The notes beneath the pieces were generated by a model, which saw nothing but the letters and a program-made list of their open reading frames with translations, had not been told where the DNA came from and ran no database searches. DNA of 64,000 nt from Chryseobacterium scophthalmum (GTDB lineage: Bacteria; Bacteroidota; Bacteroidia; Flavobacteriales; Weeksellaceae): assembly GCF_900143185.1 (NCBI RefSeq), contig NZ_FSRQ01000001.1, positions 1,116,001 to 1,180,000 on the forward strand, given 5' to 3'. The translations under genes were made by a program, and so were the position numbers. This document shows positions 28,106-35,145 of the stretch, piece by piece (positions within the stretch are counted from its first letter, which is position 1; each line of letters opens with the position of its first letter).

Positions 28106-28474
28106 TTATTTTTTCTGACTTAAAATATATTCTACCATTTTTTTGGCGTCATCTTTAGAAACTTGTGGGTGGGGCTGCATAGGTACACTTCCCCAAACAC
28201 CGCTTCCGCCTTCAATAATTTTTGAAGCCAAGATTTCGATATCTTTTTCAGAATATTTTTCAGCAATTTCTTTATAAGATGGGCCAATCGTTCTTTCCAC
28301 AGCATTATGACAAGCCATACAATCAGAAGCTTCAATTAAATCTTTCCCTGAAATATTGTTATTTACTGGAGTCGAAATATCTGTAGAATCTGTTGATAAA
28401 GCTTGTGAATCTTCTTTTTTAGAACAGGAAACAATAAATAAGCTTATCAATCCTGTCAAAAACAGTTTTTTCAT
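28106..28474 (-). CDS. Lipoprotein c-type cytochrome
   Basis: 122 residues. Lipobox FIVSC with Cys17, then a Ser/Thr/Asp-rich linker, then one class I cytochrome c domain: haem-binding CMACH and a probable Met axial ligand in SVPMQPHPQVS. It is similar to small cytochromes c551/c552 that carry single electrons in the periplasm; the lipid anchor keeps it at a membrane. It overlaps the upstream lipoprotein gene by one base (TAATG) and directly precedes rlmF. A partner oxidase is not in the immediate neighbourhood. Confidence 0.9.
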   Translation of the reverse strand: MKKLFLTGLISLFIVSCSKKEDSQALSTDSTDISTPVNNNISGKDLIEASDCMACHNAVERTIGPSYKEIAEKYSEKDIEILASKIIEGGSGVWGSVPMQPHPQVSKDDAKKMVEYILSQKK

Positions 28475-28674
28475 TATTTTGCAGCTGTAGAATCTGTTGC
28501 AGGTGCAGGTGTTGCTGCTACTGGAGCTGGTGTAGATTTAGTAGAATCTACTACTGTAGGTGCAGCTGGCTCTTCTAGCATAACGTTACTGTCTTGTAGA
28601 GATTTGTCAGCTTTTTTTGAGCAGCTTACTGCGAATATACTTCCGATAAATGCGATTGCTAATAACTTTTTCAT
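28474..28674 (-). CDS. Small Pro/Ala-rich lipoprotein
   Basis: 66 residues: signal MKKLLAIAFIGSIFAVSC with the lipid Cys at 18, followed by a low-complexity tail rich in Pro, Ala, Thr and Ser (VDSTKSTPAPVAATPAPATD). No domain recognised. Start set at the ATG at 28674 because the signal peptide begins there; a longer frame adds ten charged residues. Its stop shares a base with the start of the cytochrome lipoprotein, so they are co-expressed. Possibly a surface spacer. Confidence 0.72.
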   Translation of the reverse strand: MKKLLAIAFIGSIFAVSCSKKADKSLQDSNVMLEEPAAPTVVDSTKSTPAPVAATPAPATDSTAAK

Positions 28675-28746
28675 ATCTAAATACTTATTTTTTCTAATTT
28701 TCAAATGAAATCAATTTGCGATTTCACTTTTTAATAATTTCGGTGA

Positions 28747-28754
28747 CAAAAATA
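28747..28754 (-). promoter_or_regulatory. -7 box for the lipoprotein-cytochrome-rlmF run
   Basis: TATTTTTG on the minus strand, 72 bases before the ATG at 28674, a perfect TAnnTTTG match. Confidence 0.45.
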
Positions 28755-28864
28755 TAAAAATAAAGTTTTATAATAAGAGTGTTCTTGCCTTTTTTAAATG
28801 ATATTTTGAAAGAGGCTGTTAATTAATAATGATTATATTTAAGGGTGATTTTAAAACTAATAAA

Positions 28865-29512
28865 ATGGTCATCATATCAAAAATCCTGTTTTTCTTTAGT
28901 CATCATGGTTTTTATTCCGTATTGATATTTATTTTATTTTTCGGAGTTTTATCTATCATCACTCGGAAAGCATGGCTACTCATATTTATCATTCCCTTAT
29001 CCATAGGTAATGGCTTTGCCGGGCAGTATCTGAACGCTTGGTTTCTTAATAAGTACGGTGTTGAAAGCACGGCAATTATCACTTCAGATGTTGAAACCAA
29101 CTCAACTTTGAACGACCAATACATTCATGATTACGAAGCCATTGTAAAAAAACAGGATGGCAAATATGTTGAAACTTTTTTTTCAACGATGTCTGCGGCG
29201 ATTTATCCTTTAGAAAATGCAATCAGAATTCCGGTTCCCGACAAAGAATTTCCTGTAAAATTCATTCCTGGATATGAGAAAAATATCGTTATTCTTTTTC
29301 AACAATCTGAGGAAGGTAAGAATTTGAGAATGTACGAATTACAACGCCCAATTAATTCTGCAAGAATAAAATACGAAGCCGACAGAACCAATATAAAATT
29401 TATAAAAGATTATATTCTTGCATTAGAAGATTATGTAAAAGTGTATGATGATGTACAATTTAAGTCAAAAATCACCGAGCTGAAACAAGAATTGCAACTT
29501 CTGGAAAAATAA
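28865..29512 (+). CDS. Membrane protein of unknown function
   Basis: About 215 residues; not assigned to any family. Two N-terminal membrane segments (FYSVLIFILFFGVLSII and WLLIFIIPLSIGNGFAG) are followed by a soluble part with beta character (ESTAIITSDVETNSTLNDQY ... FPVKFIPGYEKNIVILFQQ) and a helical tail. The pattern resembles DUF3592-like membrane proteins, but I cannot confirm this. The start is uncertain: an ATG at 28829 would add 12 hydrophilic residues. Monocistronic, and it ends 46 bases before the trp promoter. Confidence 0.7.
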   Translation: MVIISKILFFFSHHGFYSVLIFILFFGVLSIITRKAWLLIFIIPLSIGNGFAGQYLNAWFLNKYGVESTAIITSDVETNSTLNDQYIHDYEAIVKKQDGKYVETFFSTMSAAIYPLENAIRIPVPDKEFPVKFIPGYEKNIVILFQQSEEGKNLRMYELQRPINSARIKYEADRTNIKFIKDYILALEDYVKVYDDVQFKSKITELKQELQLLEK

Positions 29513-29538
29513 ATTTTCTTTTTTTGAATTTTTTGTTT

Positions 29539-29565
29539 TTGATAATAAAAAAATTTCTACATTTG
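29539..29565 (+). promoter_or_regulatory. trp operon promoter
   Basis: A perfect -7 box TACATTTG (29558-29565) with TTG at 29539-29541 (16 bases) or TTTG at 29532-29535 (22 bases) as candidate -33 elements. The box ends only four bases before the ATG of the leader peptide, so transcription probably starts at or very near that ATG and the leader message would have almost no 5' untranslated region. Confidence 0.65.
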
Positions 29566-29569
29566 TCCC

Positions 29570-29647
29570 ATGATTATTTCTAACAACAAAAATTGGTGGT
29601 GGCACTCAAACTCTTCGTCGGGTCTGATGCTATTGTCGTGTTGTTAA
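29570..29647 (+). CDS. trpL: trp leader peptide with Trp-Trp-Trp
   Basis: A 25-codon open frame (ATG 29570, TAA 29645-29647) with three consecutive TGG codons at positions 9-11 (29594-29602: KNWWWHSN). It lies between the promoter and an attenuator hairpin, 93 bases before trpE. Three Trp codons in a row in so short a frame is the hallmark of a ribosome-sensing leader: slow decoding when charged tRNA-Trp is scarce leaves the ribosome stalled here. No cellular role for the peptide itself is implied. The peptide ends LMLLSCC. Confidence 0.88.
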   Translation: MIISNNKNWWWHSNSSSGLMLLSCC

Positions 29648-29713
29648 ATTACAGCTTGAATTCTATAGAAAAATATACAGAGACTTTGACGATTGCGTTG
29701 AAGTCTTTTTTTT
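29581..29713 (+). promoter_or_regulatory. trp attenuator: mutually exclusive hairpins
   Basis: The terminator hairpin is AGACTTTGACG (29681-29691) with CGTTGAAGTCT (29696-29706), 11 bp with two G-U pairs, then T8 (29706-29713). The competing antiterminator uses TCGTCGGGTCT (29615-29625), just downstream of the Trp codons; it pairs with the left terminator arm (AGAC, TT and GACGA of 29681-29692). A protector helix UAACAACA (29581-29588) with UGUUGUUA (29639-29646) encloses the Trp codons. A ribosome stalled at the Trp codons frees the antiterminator; one reaching the stop lets the terminator form. Confidence 0.82.
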
Positions 29714-29739
29714 GTTCATTATTTTAAAAAATTATAAAT

Positions 29740-31158
29740 ATGTTTAGCAATACGATCAATATAAAAACCACCTCAAAAAAAACATTGGGAGACCTGCAAA
29801 CTCCGATGAACATCTATCTTCAGATAAGAGATAAATTTCGCGATACCATTTTGCTTGAAAGCTCTGATGCAAAAAATATCGATAATAACTTTTCTTTCAT
29901 TGCGGTAAATGCCATTGCCGGAATTGAAATAAAAAATCTTCATGAATATGAAATCAAATTCCCCAATGAAAATCCGGAGAAAAAATCGTTAGAAAACATA
30001 GAAGTTACGCAATTGCTGAACGATTTTTCTAAAGTTTTTGTTTGTGAAAAAACCAACGATAAAATAGAAGAAACTGCGCAAAGTCTTTTTGGATACACAA
30101 GTTTTGAAGCCGTTCCGCTTTTTGAAAATATCAGTTTTAAACCTCAAAGCAAAGAAGTTGAAATCCCTATTCTTCGTTACAGACTGTATCAATATGTGAT
30201 TGCCATTAATCATTTTAATGATGAAATGCATCTTATCGAAAATCAAATCGACGGAGTAAAATCTGAAATGCTGTTGTTACAGGATTTAATTAAAAATAAA
30301 AACGCACTTGTTTATCCATTCGAAAAAGACGGCTACGAAACCTCAAATCTTACTGATGAAGAATATTTGGAACTCGTAGACAAAGCTCAGAAACATTGTA
30401 AAAGAGGCGATGTGTTTCAATTGGTTTTGAGCAGAAGGTTTGAGCAGAAATTTAAAGGTGACGAGTTTAATGTTTATCGTGCTTTGAGAAATATCAATCC
30501 ATCGCCTTATCTATTCTTTTTCGATTACGGAAATTACAAATTATTTGGTTCAAGCCCTGAAAGTCAACTAATTATCAAAAACAACAAAGCCATCATTCAC
30601 CCTATTGCAGGAACTTTTAAAAGAAGCGGCGATTTTGAAACCGATTTACAATCTGCAGAAGCCCTAAAAAAAGACCCAAAAGAAAATGCTGAACATACAA
30701 TGTTGGTAGATTTAGCCCGAAACGACTTAGGAAAAAAAGGAAAAAATGTGACTGTAACTAAGCTAAAAGAAATTCAGCTTTTCTCTCACGTTATTCACAT
30801 GGTAAGTGAAGTTACTGCTGAGTTGGAAGGAAATACCAATCCTTTTGACATTGTTTCAGATACTTTCCCACAGGGAACTTTAAGCGGAGCACCAAAATAC
30901 AAAGCCCTTCAGCTTATTAATGAATACGAGAAAGATTCGCGTGGTTATTACGGCGGTTGCATCGGAATGATTGGTTTGAATGGCGATTGCAATCAGGCAA
31001 TTATGATTCGAACATTTTTAAGCAAGAACAACACATTATTTTATCAGGCAGGAGCTGGTTTGGTTGCAAAATCAATCCCTCAAAATGAATTGGAAGAGGT
31101 TAACAATAAACTAAATGCTTTGAAAAAAGCTGTTGAAAAAGCGGAGAGATTAGTTTAA
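29740..31158 (+). CDS. trpE: Anthranilate synthase component I
   Basis: Converts chorismate to anthranilate using ammonia supplied by TrpG. 472 residues, chorismate-binding fold. Motifs: RGDVFQLVLSRRF, PSPYLFFF, LFGSSPESQL, HPIAGTFKRSGD, ENAEHTMLVDLARNDLG, FPQGTLSGAPKYKALQLI, and the C-terminal FYQAGAGLVAKSIPQNE. The N-terminal part contains LLESSDAK, the Ser-rich element that in other TrpE proteins forms the tryptophan feedback site. First structural gene after the attenuator; ATG at 29740 with an A/T-rich upstream as usual here. Confidence 0.96.
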   Translation: MFSNTINIKTTSKKTLGDLQTPMNIYLQIRDKFRDTILLESSDAKNIDNNFSFIAVNAIAGIEIKNLHEYEIKFPNENPEKKSLENIEVTQLLNDFSKVFVCEKTNDKIEETAQSLFGYTSFEAVPLFENISFKPQSKEVEIPILRYRLYQYVIAINHFNDEMHLIENQIDGVKSEMLLLQDLIKNKNALVYPFEKDGYETSNLTDEEYLELVDKAQKHCKRGDVFQLVLSRRFEQKFKGDEFNVYRALRNINPSPYLFFFDYGNYKLFGSSPESQLIIKNNKAIIHPIAGTFKRSGDFETDLQSAEALKKDPKENAEHTMLVDLARNDLGKKGKNVTVTKLKEIQLFSHVIHMVSEVTAELEGNTNPFDIVSDTFPQGTLSGAPKYKALQLINEYEKDSRGYYGGCIGMIGLNGDCNQAIMIRTFLSKNNTLFYQAGAGLVAKSIPQNELEEVNNKLNALKKAVEKAERLV

Positions 31159-31169
31159 GTCTTTTATGG

Positions 31170-31300
31170 CGACAAATTCCGTCTTCCGCTCCCAATCTTT
31201 TTGTCATTGCGAACAAAGTGAAGCAATCTTTATAATTTTTCAGCAATCGCAATAACAAAAAGGATTTCCGCTCAAGCCGGGTCGCAATTTCGCCATAACT
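31170..31300. repeat. Composite nested repeat between trpE and trpG
   Basis: The outer arms TATGGCGACAAATT and AATTTCGCCATA are imperfect inverted repeats. Inside is a reverse-orientation copy of the 27083 element (ends CTTCCGCTCCCAATC and GGATTTCCGCTCAAGCC). At its centre is a GTCATTGCGAACAAAGTGAAG...CAATC repeat (31203-31228) of the family that flanks the GIY-YIG gene. So one repeat family sits inside another. Confidence 0.65.
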
Positions 31301-31343
31301 TGAAAATCGAGGTGAGAAAAAATATCAAAAACAGATAATAATG

Positions 31344-31388
31344 AGTCCTGAAAGGACGATTTAACATAGAATTGGATAAAATCCAATT
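31344..31388 (+). repeat. REP-like two-hairpin repeat, solitary copy
   Basis: Hairpin 1 is AGTCCTGAAAGGACG, the linker ATTTAACATAG, hairpin 2 ATTGGATAAAATCCAAT. It has the same layout as the copies on both sides of the HUH transposase gene (35072-35116, 35623-35668). It lies 17 bases before the trpG start, so it is in the transcript just ahead of the trpG ribosome-binding region. Confidence 0.72.
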
Positions 31389-31404
31389 AAAAAATATAGA
31401 AAAG

Positions 31405-31992
31405 ATGACAAATATAAACCCATCAACTAAAACCCTCGTATTCGATAACTACGACAGCTTTACCTACAACCTTGTTCAAATGATTGAGCAAATTCTGAAT
31501 CAAAAAGTTGATGTTTACCGAAATGATGAGATTTCGTTAGAAGAAATTGAGAAGTATGATAAAATCATTCTTTCTCCAGGACCCGGAATTCCCGAAGAAG
31601 CAGGAATTTTATTAGATGTAATCAAAAAATACGCTCCAACAAAAAGTATTTTAGGAGTCTGCCTTGGTCAACAGGCAATTGCTGAAGCTTTTGGTGGAAG
31701 CTTAATCAATCTTACAGAGATTTTTCATGGTGTGGCGACAGAAGCTATTCAAATAAGTAATCATAAAATTTTCAATGATTTACCTTCAACTTTAGAAGTC
31801 GGGCGATATCACAGTTGGGCAGTAAATCCAGAAAATTTCCCTGACGAATTGGAAATTACCAGTACAGACAGCAAAGGAATGATTATGAGTTTGAAACACA
31901 AAACATTTGATGTTCATGGTGTTCAATATCACCCTGAAAGCATTCTAACCCCCGATGGAAAAACCATTATTAGAAATTTTTTAATTGGTTAA
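31405..31992 (+). CDS. trpG: Anthranilate synthase component II (glutamine amidotransferase)
   Basis: 195 residues, class I glutamine amidotransferase that feeds ammonia to TrpE. The triad is visible: nucleophile Cys in GVCLGQQAIAEAFGG, His and Glu in VQYHPESILTP. Oxyanion strand ILSPGPGIPEEAG is present. The ATG at 31405 is used (TNINPSTKTLVFDNYDSFTYN); a longer frame runs back into the REP-like hairpin. Ordinary length, not fused to trpE or trpD. Confidence 0.94.
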   Translation: MTNINPSTKTLVFDNYDSFTYNLVQMIEQILNQKVDVYRNDEISLEEIEKYDKIILSPGPGIPEEAGILLDVIKKYAPTKSILGVCLGQQAIAEAFGGSLINLTEIFHGVATEAIQISNHKIFNDLPSTLEVGRYHSWAVNPENFPDELEITSTDSKGMIMSLKHKTFDVHGVQYHPESILTPDGKTIIRNFLIG

Positions 31993-32034
31993 TAGATTTT
32001 AGGTGATAGTTGATAGAAAATTATTCTAAAAATA

Positions 32035-32078
32035 CTTTAAAACTAACAACCAATCACTAACAACCAGCAACCATTTAC
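32035..32078 (+). repeat. AACAACCA-rich tract before trpD
   Basis: In the 90-base trpG-trpD gap, AACTAACAACCAATCACTAA continues into CAACCAGCAACC. The same vocabulary occurs in frame at three places inside trpF, including CAACCAACAACCAACAATC. Confidence 0.45.
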
Positions 32079-32082
32079 TATT

Positions 32083-33069
32083 ATGAAAGAAATATTAGAA
32101 TACCTCTTCAATCATCACACTTTGTCAAAATCGCAGGCAAAAGCTATTATGATTGAGATTGCTCAAAATAAATTTAACGCTACTGAAGTCACTTCCTTTA
32201 TCAGTATTTTTCTAATGCGAAATATTACCTTAGAAGAATTGAAAGGTTTTCGAGAAGCACTTCTTCAAATGGCGGTTCCGGTTAATTTGAATACTAACGA
32301 CAGCATCGACATTGTGGGAACCGGTGGTGACGGAAAAAACACCATCAACATTTCTACTTTAGCAAGTTTTGTTGTTGCAGGAGCCGGACAAAAAGTAACC
32401 AAACACGGAAACTATGGCGCATCAACGGTTACAGGTTCATCCAATGTTTTAGAGGCTTTAGGTTATCAATTCAAAAAAACATCAGACGAGCTTAATCAGG
32501 ATTTAGAAAAAGCAAATATCTGTTTTCTTCACGCTCCCTATTTTCATCCGGCATTGCAATCTGTCGGAGCTTTGCGAAAATCTTTAGGCTTACGTACATT
32601 TTTTAATTTACTGGGTCCGTTGGTAAATCCTGCAAAACCGCAGTTTTCTGTGATTGGAGTTTACAATCTGGAGATTGCAAGAATATATCAATATCTGCTT
32701 CAGAAAGAAAATCAGGATTTTGTTTTAGTTCACGGAATGGATGGATATGACGAAATCAGCCTTACTCAAGACAGTAAGATCATTACAAAAAGTGGTGAAA
32801 ATATTTATTCGGCAGAAGATTTAGGTTTCAAACCTGTTGATTCTGAAAACATCGAAGCTGGAAAAACTATTGAAGAAACGGCAAAAATTTTCAAAAATAT
32901 ATTAGAAGGAAAAGGTACAGATTCGCAAAATGCTGTGGTTTTAGTCAATGCAGCGGTTGCTTTGTATCACACCCAGAAATATGGAACCTACAAAGACTGT
33001 CTTTTAACTGCTAAGGAAAGCTTGGAAAGCGGAAAGGCATTAAAAAGTCTTGAATTGTTATTGGATTAA
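32083..33069 (+). CDS. trpD: Anthranilate phosphoribosyltransferase
   Basis: Transfers phosphoribose from PRPP to anthranilate. 328 residues. Motifs: IDIVGTGGDGKNTINISTLA (PRPP/anthranilate site), KHGNYGASTVTGSSNVLEAL, FLHAPYFHPALQSVGALRKS and GLRTFFNLLGPLVNPAKP. The N-terminal helical domain is complete. Second enzyme step of the pathway; the next pathway gene, trpC, is separated from it by the GIY-YIG insertion. Confidence 0.96.
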   Translation: MKEILEYLFNHHTLSKSQAKAIMIEIAQNKFNATEVTSFISIFLMRNITLEELKGFREALLQMAVPVNLNTNDSIDIVGTGGDGKNTINISTLASFVVAGAGQKVTKHGNYGASTVTGSSNVLEALGYQFKKTSDELNQDLEKANICFLHAPYFHPALQSVGALRKSLGLRTFFNLLGPLVNPAKPQFSVIGVYNLEIARIYQYLLQKENQDFVLVHGMDGYDEISLTQDSKIITKSGENIYSAEDLGFKPVDSENIEAGKTIEETAKIFKNILEGKGTDSQNAVVLVNAAVALYHTQKYGTYKDCLLTAKESLESGKALKSLELLLD

Positions 33070-33085
33070 ATGATGAAATTTTGCA

Positions 33086-33127
33086 TTTGTCATTCAGAAC
33101 GAAACGTAGTGAAGTGAAGAATCTAAA
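33086..33127 (+). repeat. Left arm of the 42-bp inverted repeat around the GIY-YIG gene
   Basis: It begins TTTGTCATTCAGAACGAAAC and ends TGAAGAATCTAAA. It matches the reverse complement of 33510-33551 at 40 of 42 positions; the two differences are at positions 22 and 27. It lies 15 bases before the GIY-YIG start. Confidence 0.85.
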
Positions 33128-33142
33128 CTAAAACACAATCTG

Positions 33143-33454
33143 ATGAAAATATTAGGAACGCATAATTATTATGTTTACATATTAACAAATTATAATAAAA
33201 CTGTTCTTTATGTAGGTATAACAAATGATTTAAAAATGAGAATGTATCATCATAAAAATCCAACAACAGAAGATAAACTTCATTTTACAACAAAGTATAA
33301 ATGTTTTAATCTTGTTTATTATGAACATTTTCAAGATGTAGAACAAGCAATTGCGAGAGAAAAACAAATCAAAGGCTATTCAAGAATGAAAAAAGAAAAT
33401 CTGATCAAAAGTATTAATCCGAATTGGGATTTTTGGAATGATAAAATTGAATAG
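33143..33454 (+). CDS. GIY-YIG nuclease-domain protein inserted in the trp operon
   Basis: 103 residues forming a single GIY-YIG endonuclease domain of the UvrC-like (COG2827) type. The residues are Y10-V-Y12 and Y23-V-G25 for the two signature tripeptides, Arg33 (KMRMYHH) and the metal-binding Glu73 (AIAREKQIK). No DNA-binding extension. It has no role in Trp synthesis and interrupts trpD-trpC. It is bracketed by 42-bp inverted repeats of a dispersed family (GTCATT...AATCT). This looks like a repeat-associated mobile or domesticated nuclease rather than a repair gene, but that is inference. The active-site residues are intact. Confidence 0.88.
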   Translation: MKILGTHNYYVYILTNYNKTVLYVGITNDLKMRMYHHKNPTTEDKLHFTTKYKCFNLVYYEHFQDVEQAIAREKQIKGYSRMKKENLIKSINPNWDFWNDKIE

Positions 33455-33481
33455 ATCTTTCAATGAAAATGTTAGTATAAT

Positions 33482-33551
33482 GTCATTTCGAACAAAGTGA
33501 GAAATCTTTTTTAGATTCTTCACTACACTTCGTTTCGTTCTGAATGACAAA
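33482..33551. repeat. Right arm and imperfect palindrome after the GIY-YIG gene
   Basis: 33482-33508 (GTCATTTCGAACAAAGTGAG...AAATCTTTT) folds against 33510-33551, the right arm of the inverted repeat (TTTAGATTCTTCACTACACT to CTGAATGACAAA). A long hairpin in the trp transcript is expected here, 26 bases before trpC. Confidence 0.8.
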
Positions 33552-33577
33552 GACAAAAAATAATCAATACTATAAAA

Positions 33578-34357
33578 ATGAACATCTTAGATAAAATCAT
33601 TGCAAGAAAAAAACAGGAAATAGAAGATTCAAAATCTAAAATTTCTTTGCAGCAATTGAAAGATTCAGAATTTTTCGGAAGAAAAACTTTTTCTCTGAAA
33701 GAAACTTTAGAATCAAAATCAGGAATTATTGCTGAGTTTAAAAGACAATCGCCTTCAAAAGGGATTATAAATAATGAAATTTCGCCTTTAGAAGTGGCTT
33801 CCGCTTATGAAAAATTTGGGGCAAGCGGAATTTCTATTCTTACTGATAAAGATTTTTTTGGCGGAAGTTTTGACGATATTTTGAGTGTAAGAGATCATAT
33901 CCAAATTCCGATTCTGCGAAAAGATTTTATGGTTGACGACTATCAGTTTTATGAAGCAAAATCAATCGGTGCAGATATAATTTTATTGATTGCAGCTTGT
34001 CTTTCGACAACTCAGGTTCAGGAATTTACAGAACTTTCTCATAAATTAGGATTAGAAGTTTTATTGGAAATTCATACAGAAGAAGAATTGGAACATATTA
34101 ATAAAAGCATTGATTTTGTAGGCATCAACAACAGAAATTTAAAAGATTTTAAAGTTGATTTACAACATTCTGTCAATCTAAAAAATCAGCTTCCTGAAAA
34201 TATTTTATCTGTTGCAGAAAGCGGAATTTATAATGAAGATGATTTTAAATATTTAAAAGAAAAAGGATTCAACGGTTTTTTGATGGGTGAATATTTTATG
34301 AAAAATGAAAATCCCGGAAATAAATTCTCTGAATTTGTTTCTAATGTAAAAATATAA
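33578..34357 (+). CDS. trpC: Indole-3-glycerol phosphate synthase
   Basis: A 259-residue TIM barrel that closes the indole ring of carboxyphenylamino-deoxyribulose phosphate. Seen: IIAEFKRQSPSKG (catalytic Lys), ISILTDKDFFGGSFDDI, PILRKDFMVDDYQFYEAKS, DIILLIAACLS, EVLLEIHTEEELEH, FVGINNRNLKDFKVDL, SVAESGI and GFLMGEYFMK (phosphate loop). Single-domain, not fused to TrpF. Follows the GIY-YIG unit by about 120 bases. Confidence 0.96.
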   Translation: MNILDKIIARKKQEIEDSKSKISLQQLKDSEFFGRKTFSLKETLESKSGIIAEFKRQSPSKGIINNEISPLEVASAYEKFGASGISILTDKDFFGGSFDDILSVRDHIQIPILRKDFMVDDYQFYEAKSIGADIILLIAACLSTTQVQEFTELSHKLGLEVLLEIHTEEELEHINKSIDFVGINNRNLKDFKVDLQHSVNLKNQLPENILSVAESGIYNEDDFKYLKEKGFNGFLMGEYFMKNENPGNKFSEFVSNVKI

Positions 34358-34375
34358 CAGTTTACCAATTTAGCA

Positions 34376-35092
34376 ATGAGTGAAAGCCAACAACCATCAA
34401 CAGAAAATCCTCAACCAAAACTTAAAGTTTGCGGACTGACTCATGTTGGTCAAATTCTTGAATTAGTGGCATTAAAAATTGATTTTATAGGTTTTATTTT
34501 CTACGAAAAATCACCGAGATATGTTCTGAATCATTTAAATTTAGATGAAATATCAGAAATAGATCATCAAGGAAAAGTTGGGGTTTTTGTCAATGAAAAT
34601 ACAGATAAAATAATAGAAATTGCTGAAAAAGCAGATTTAAATTTTATTCAGCTTCACGGCGATGAAAGTGAAGATTTTATTTTGGAATTGAGAAAAAAAT
34701 TAAATCCTGAAATTAAGATTATAAAAGTGATTAGAGTTGGAAATCAGATTTCAGATTTCAGATTTCAGACACAAAAAATCTTCGACTCCGCTCAGACTGA
34801 CAACCAACAACCAACAATCATCAACTATCTCTTATTTGATACCGATTCAAAAGCATTTGGCGGAACAGGAAAATCATTTGATTGGAATATTCTCAACGAT
34901 ATCGAAATCCCTCTTCCCTATTTTTTAAGTGGCGGAATTTCTTTGGAAAACTTCCATCAACTCAAAACCATCAACCAACAACCATTTGCTTTAGACATCA
35001 ACTCAAAATTTGAAATAGAGCCTGGAATTAAAGATTTAAAAAAAATAAAGGAATTTGTAAATAAATTTAAAAGTCCCAAAGGGACGACTTAA
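34376..35092 (+). CDS. trpF: Phosphoribosylanthranilate isomerase carrying repeat-derived inserts
   Basis: 238 residues, about 25-30 longer than usual. The catalytic pair is intact: Cys19 (KLKVCGLTH) and Asp155 (YLLFDTDSK); FGGTGKSFDW and YFLSGGISLENF mark the phosphate site. Extra residues come from repeat DNA. The N-terminal 13 residues are Gln/Pro-rich (SESQQPSTENPQPK). Residues about 124-149 (QISDFRFQTQKIFD to TDNQQPTII) replace a short loop. The last residues SPKGTT plus the stop are encoded by the left REP-like repeat of the next unit. The enzyme should still fold, since the insert sits before the Asp155 strand in a loop. Confidence 0.92.
   Translation: MSESQQPSTENPQPKLKVCGLTHVGQILELVALKIDFIGFIFYEKSPRYVLNHLNLDEISEIDHQGKVGVFVNENTDKIIEIAEKADLNFIQLHGDESEDFILELRKKLNPEIKIIKVIRVGNQISDFRFQTQKIFDSAQTDNQQPTIINYLLFDTDSKAFGGTGKSFDWNILNDIEIPLPYFLSGGISLENFHQLKTINQQPFALDINSKFEIEPGIKDLKKIKEFVNKFKSPKGTT
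34742..34825 (+). repeat. Repeat insertion in frame within trpF
   Basis: Three tandem copies of about seven bases (ATTTCAG, 34748-34769), then TCTTCGACTCCGCTCAGACT (34780-34799) and CAACCAACAACCAACAATC (34801-34819). The last two are typical intergenic words in this kind of genome. The total of about 84 bases is a multiple of three, and the frame stays open. Confidence 0.7.
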
Positions 35093-35116
35093 CAAAGGAT
35101 AGGACGCAATCCTATC
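35072..35116 (+). repeat. Left REP-like two-hairpin repeat
   Basis: Hairpin 1 is AGTCCCAAAGGGACG, linker ACTTAACAAAGG, hairpin 2 ATAGGACGCAATCCTAT. The stop codon and last six sense codons of trpF lie inside hairpin 1 and the linker. Direct orientation, 30 bases before the transposase ATG. Confidence 0.8.
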
Positions 35117-35145
35117 AACAAAAAACAGATAAAAAACACAAAGAA

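Noticed and set aside
28829..28864. 12-residue extension of the membrane protein
   Set aside because: Not excluded, but the extra residues are hydrophilic and the second ATG begins the hydrophobic part; listed as an alternative.
33143..33454. Homing endonuclease in an intron or intein
   Set aside because: The GIY-YIG gene lies between complete trpD and trpC genes; no split gene or intron features.
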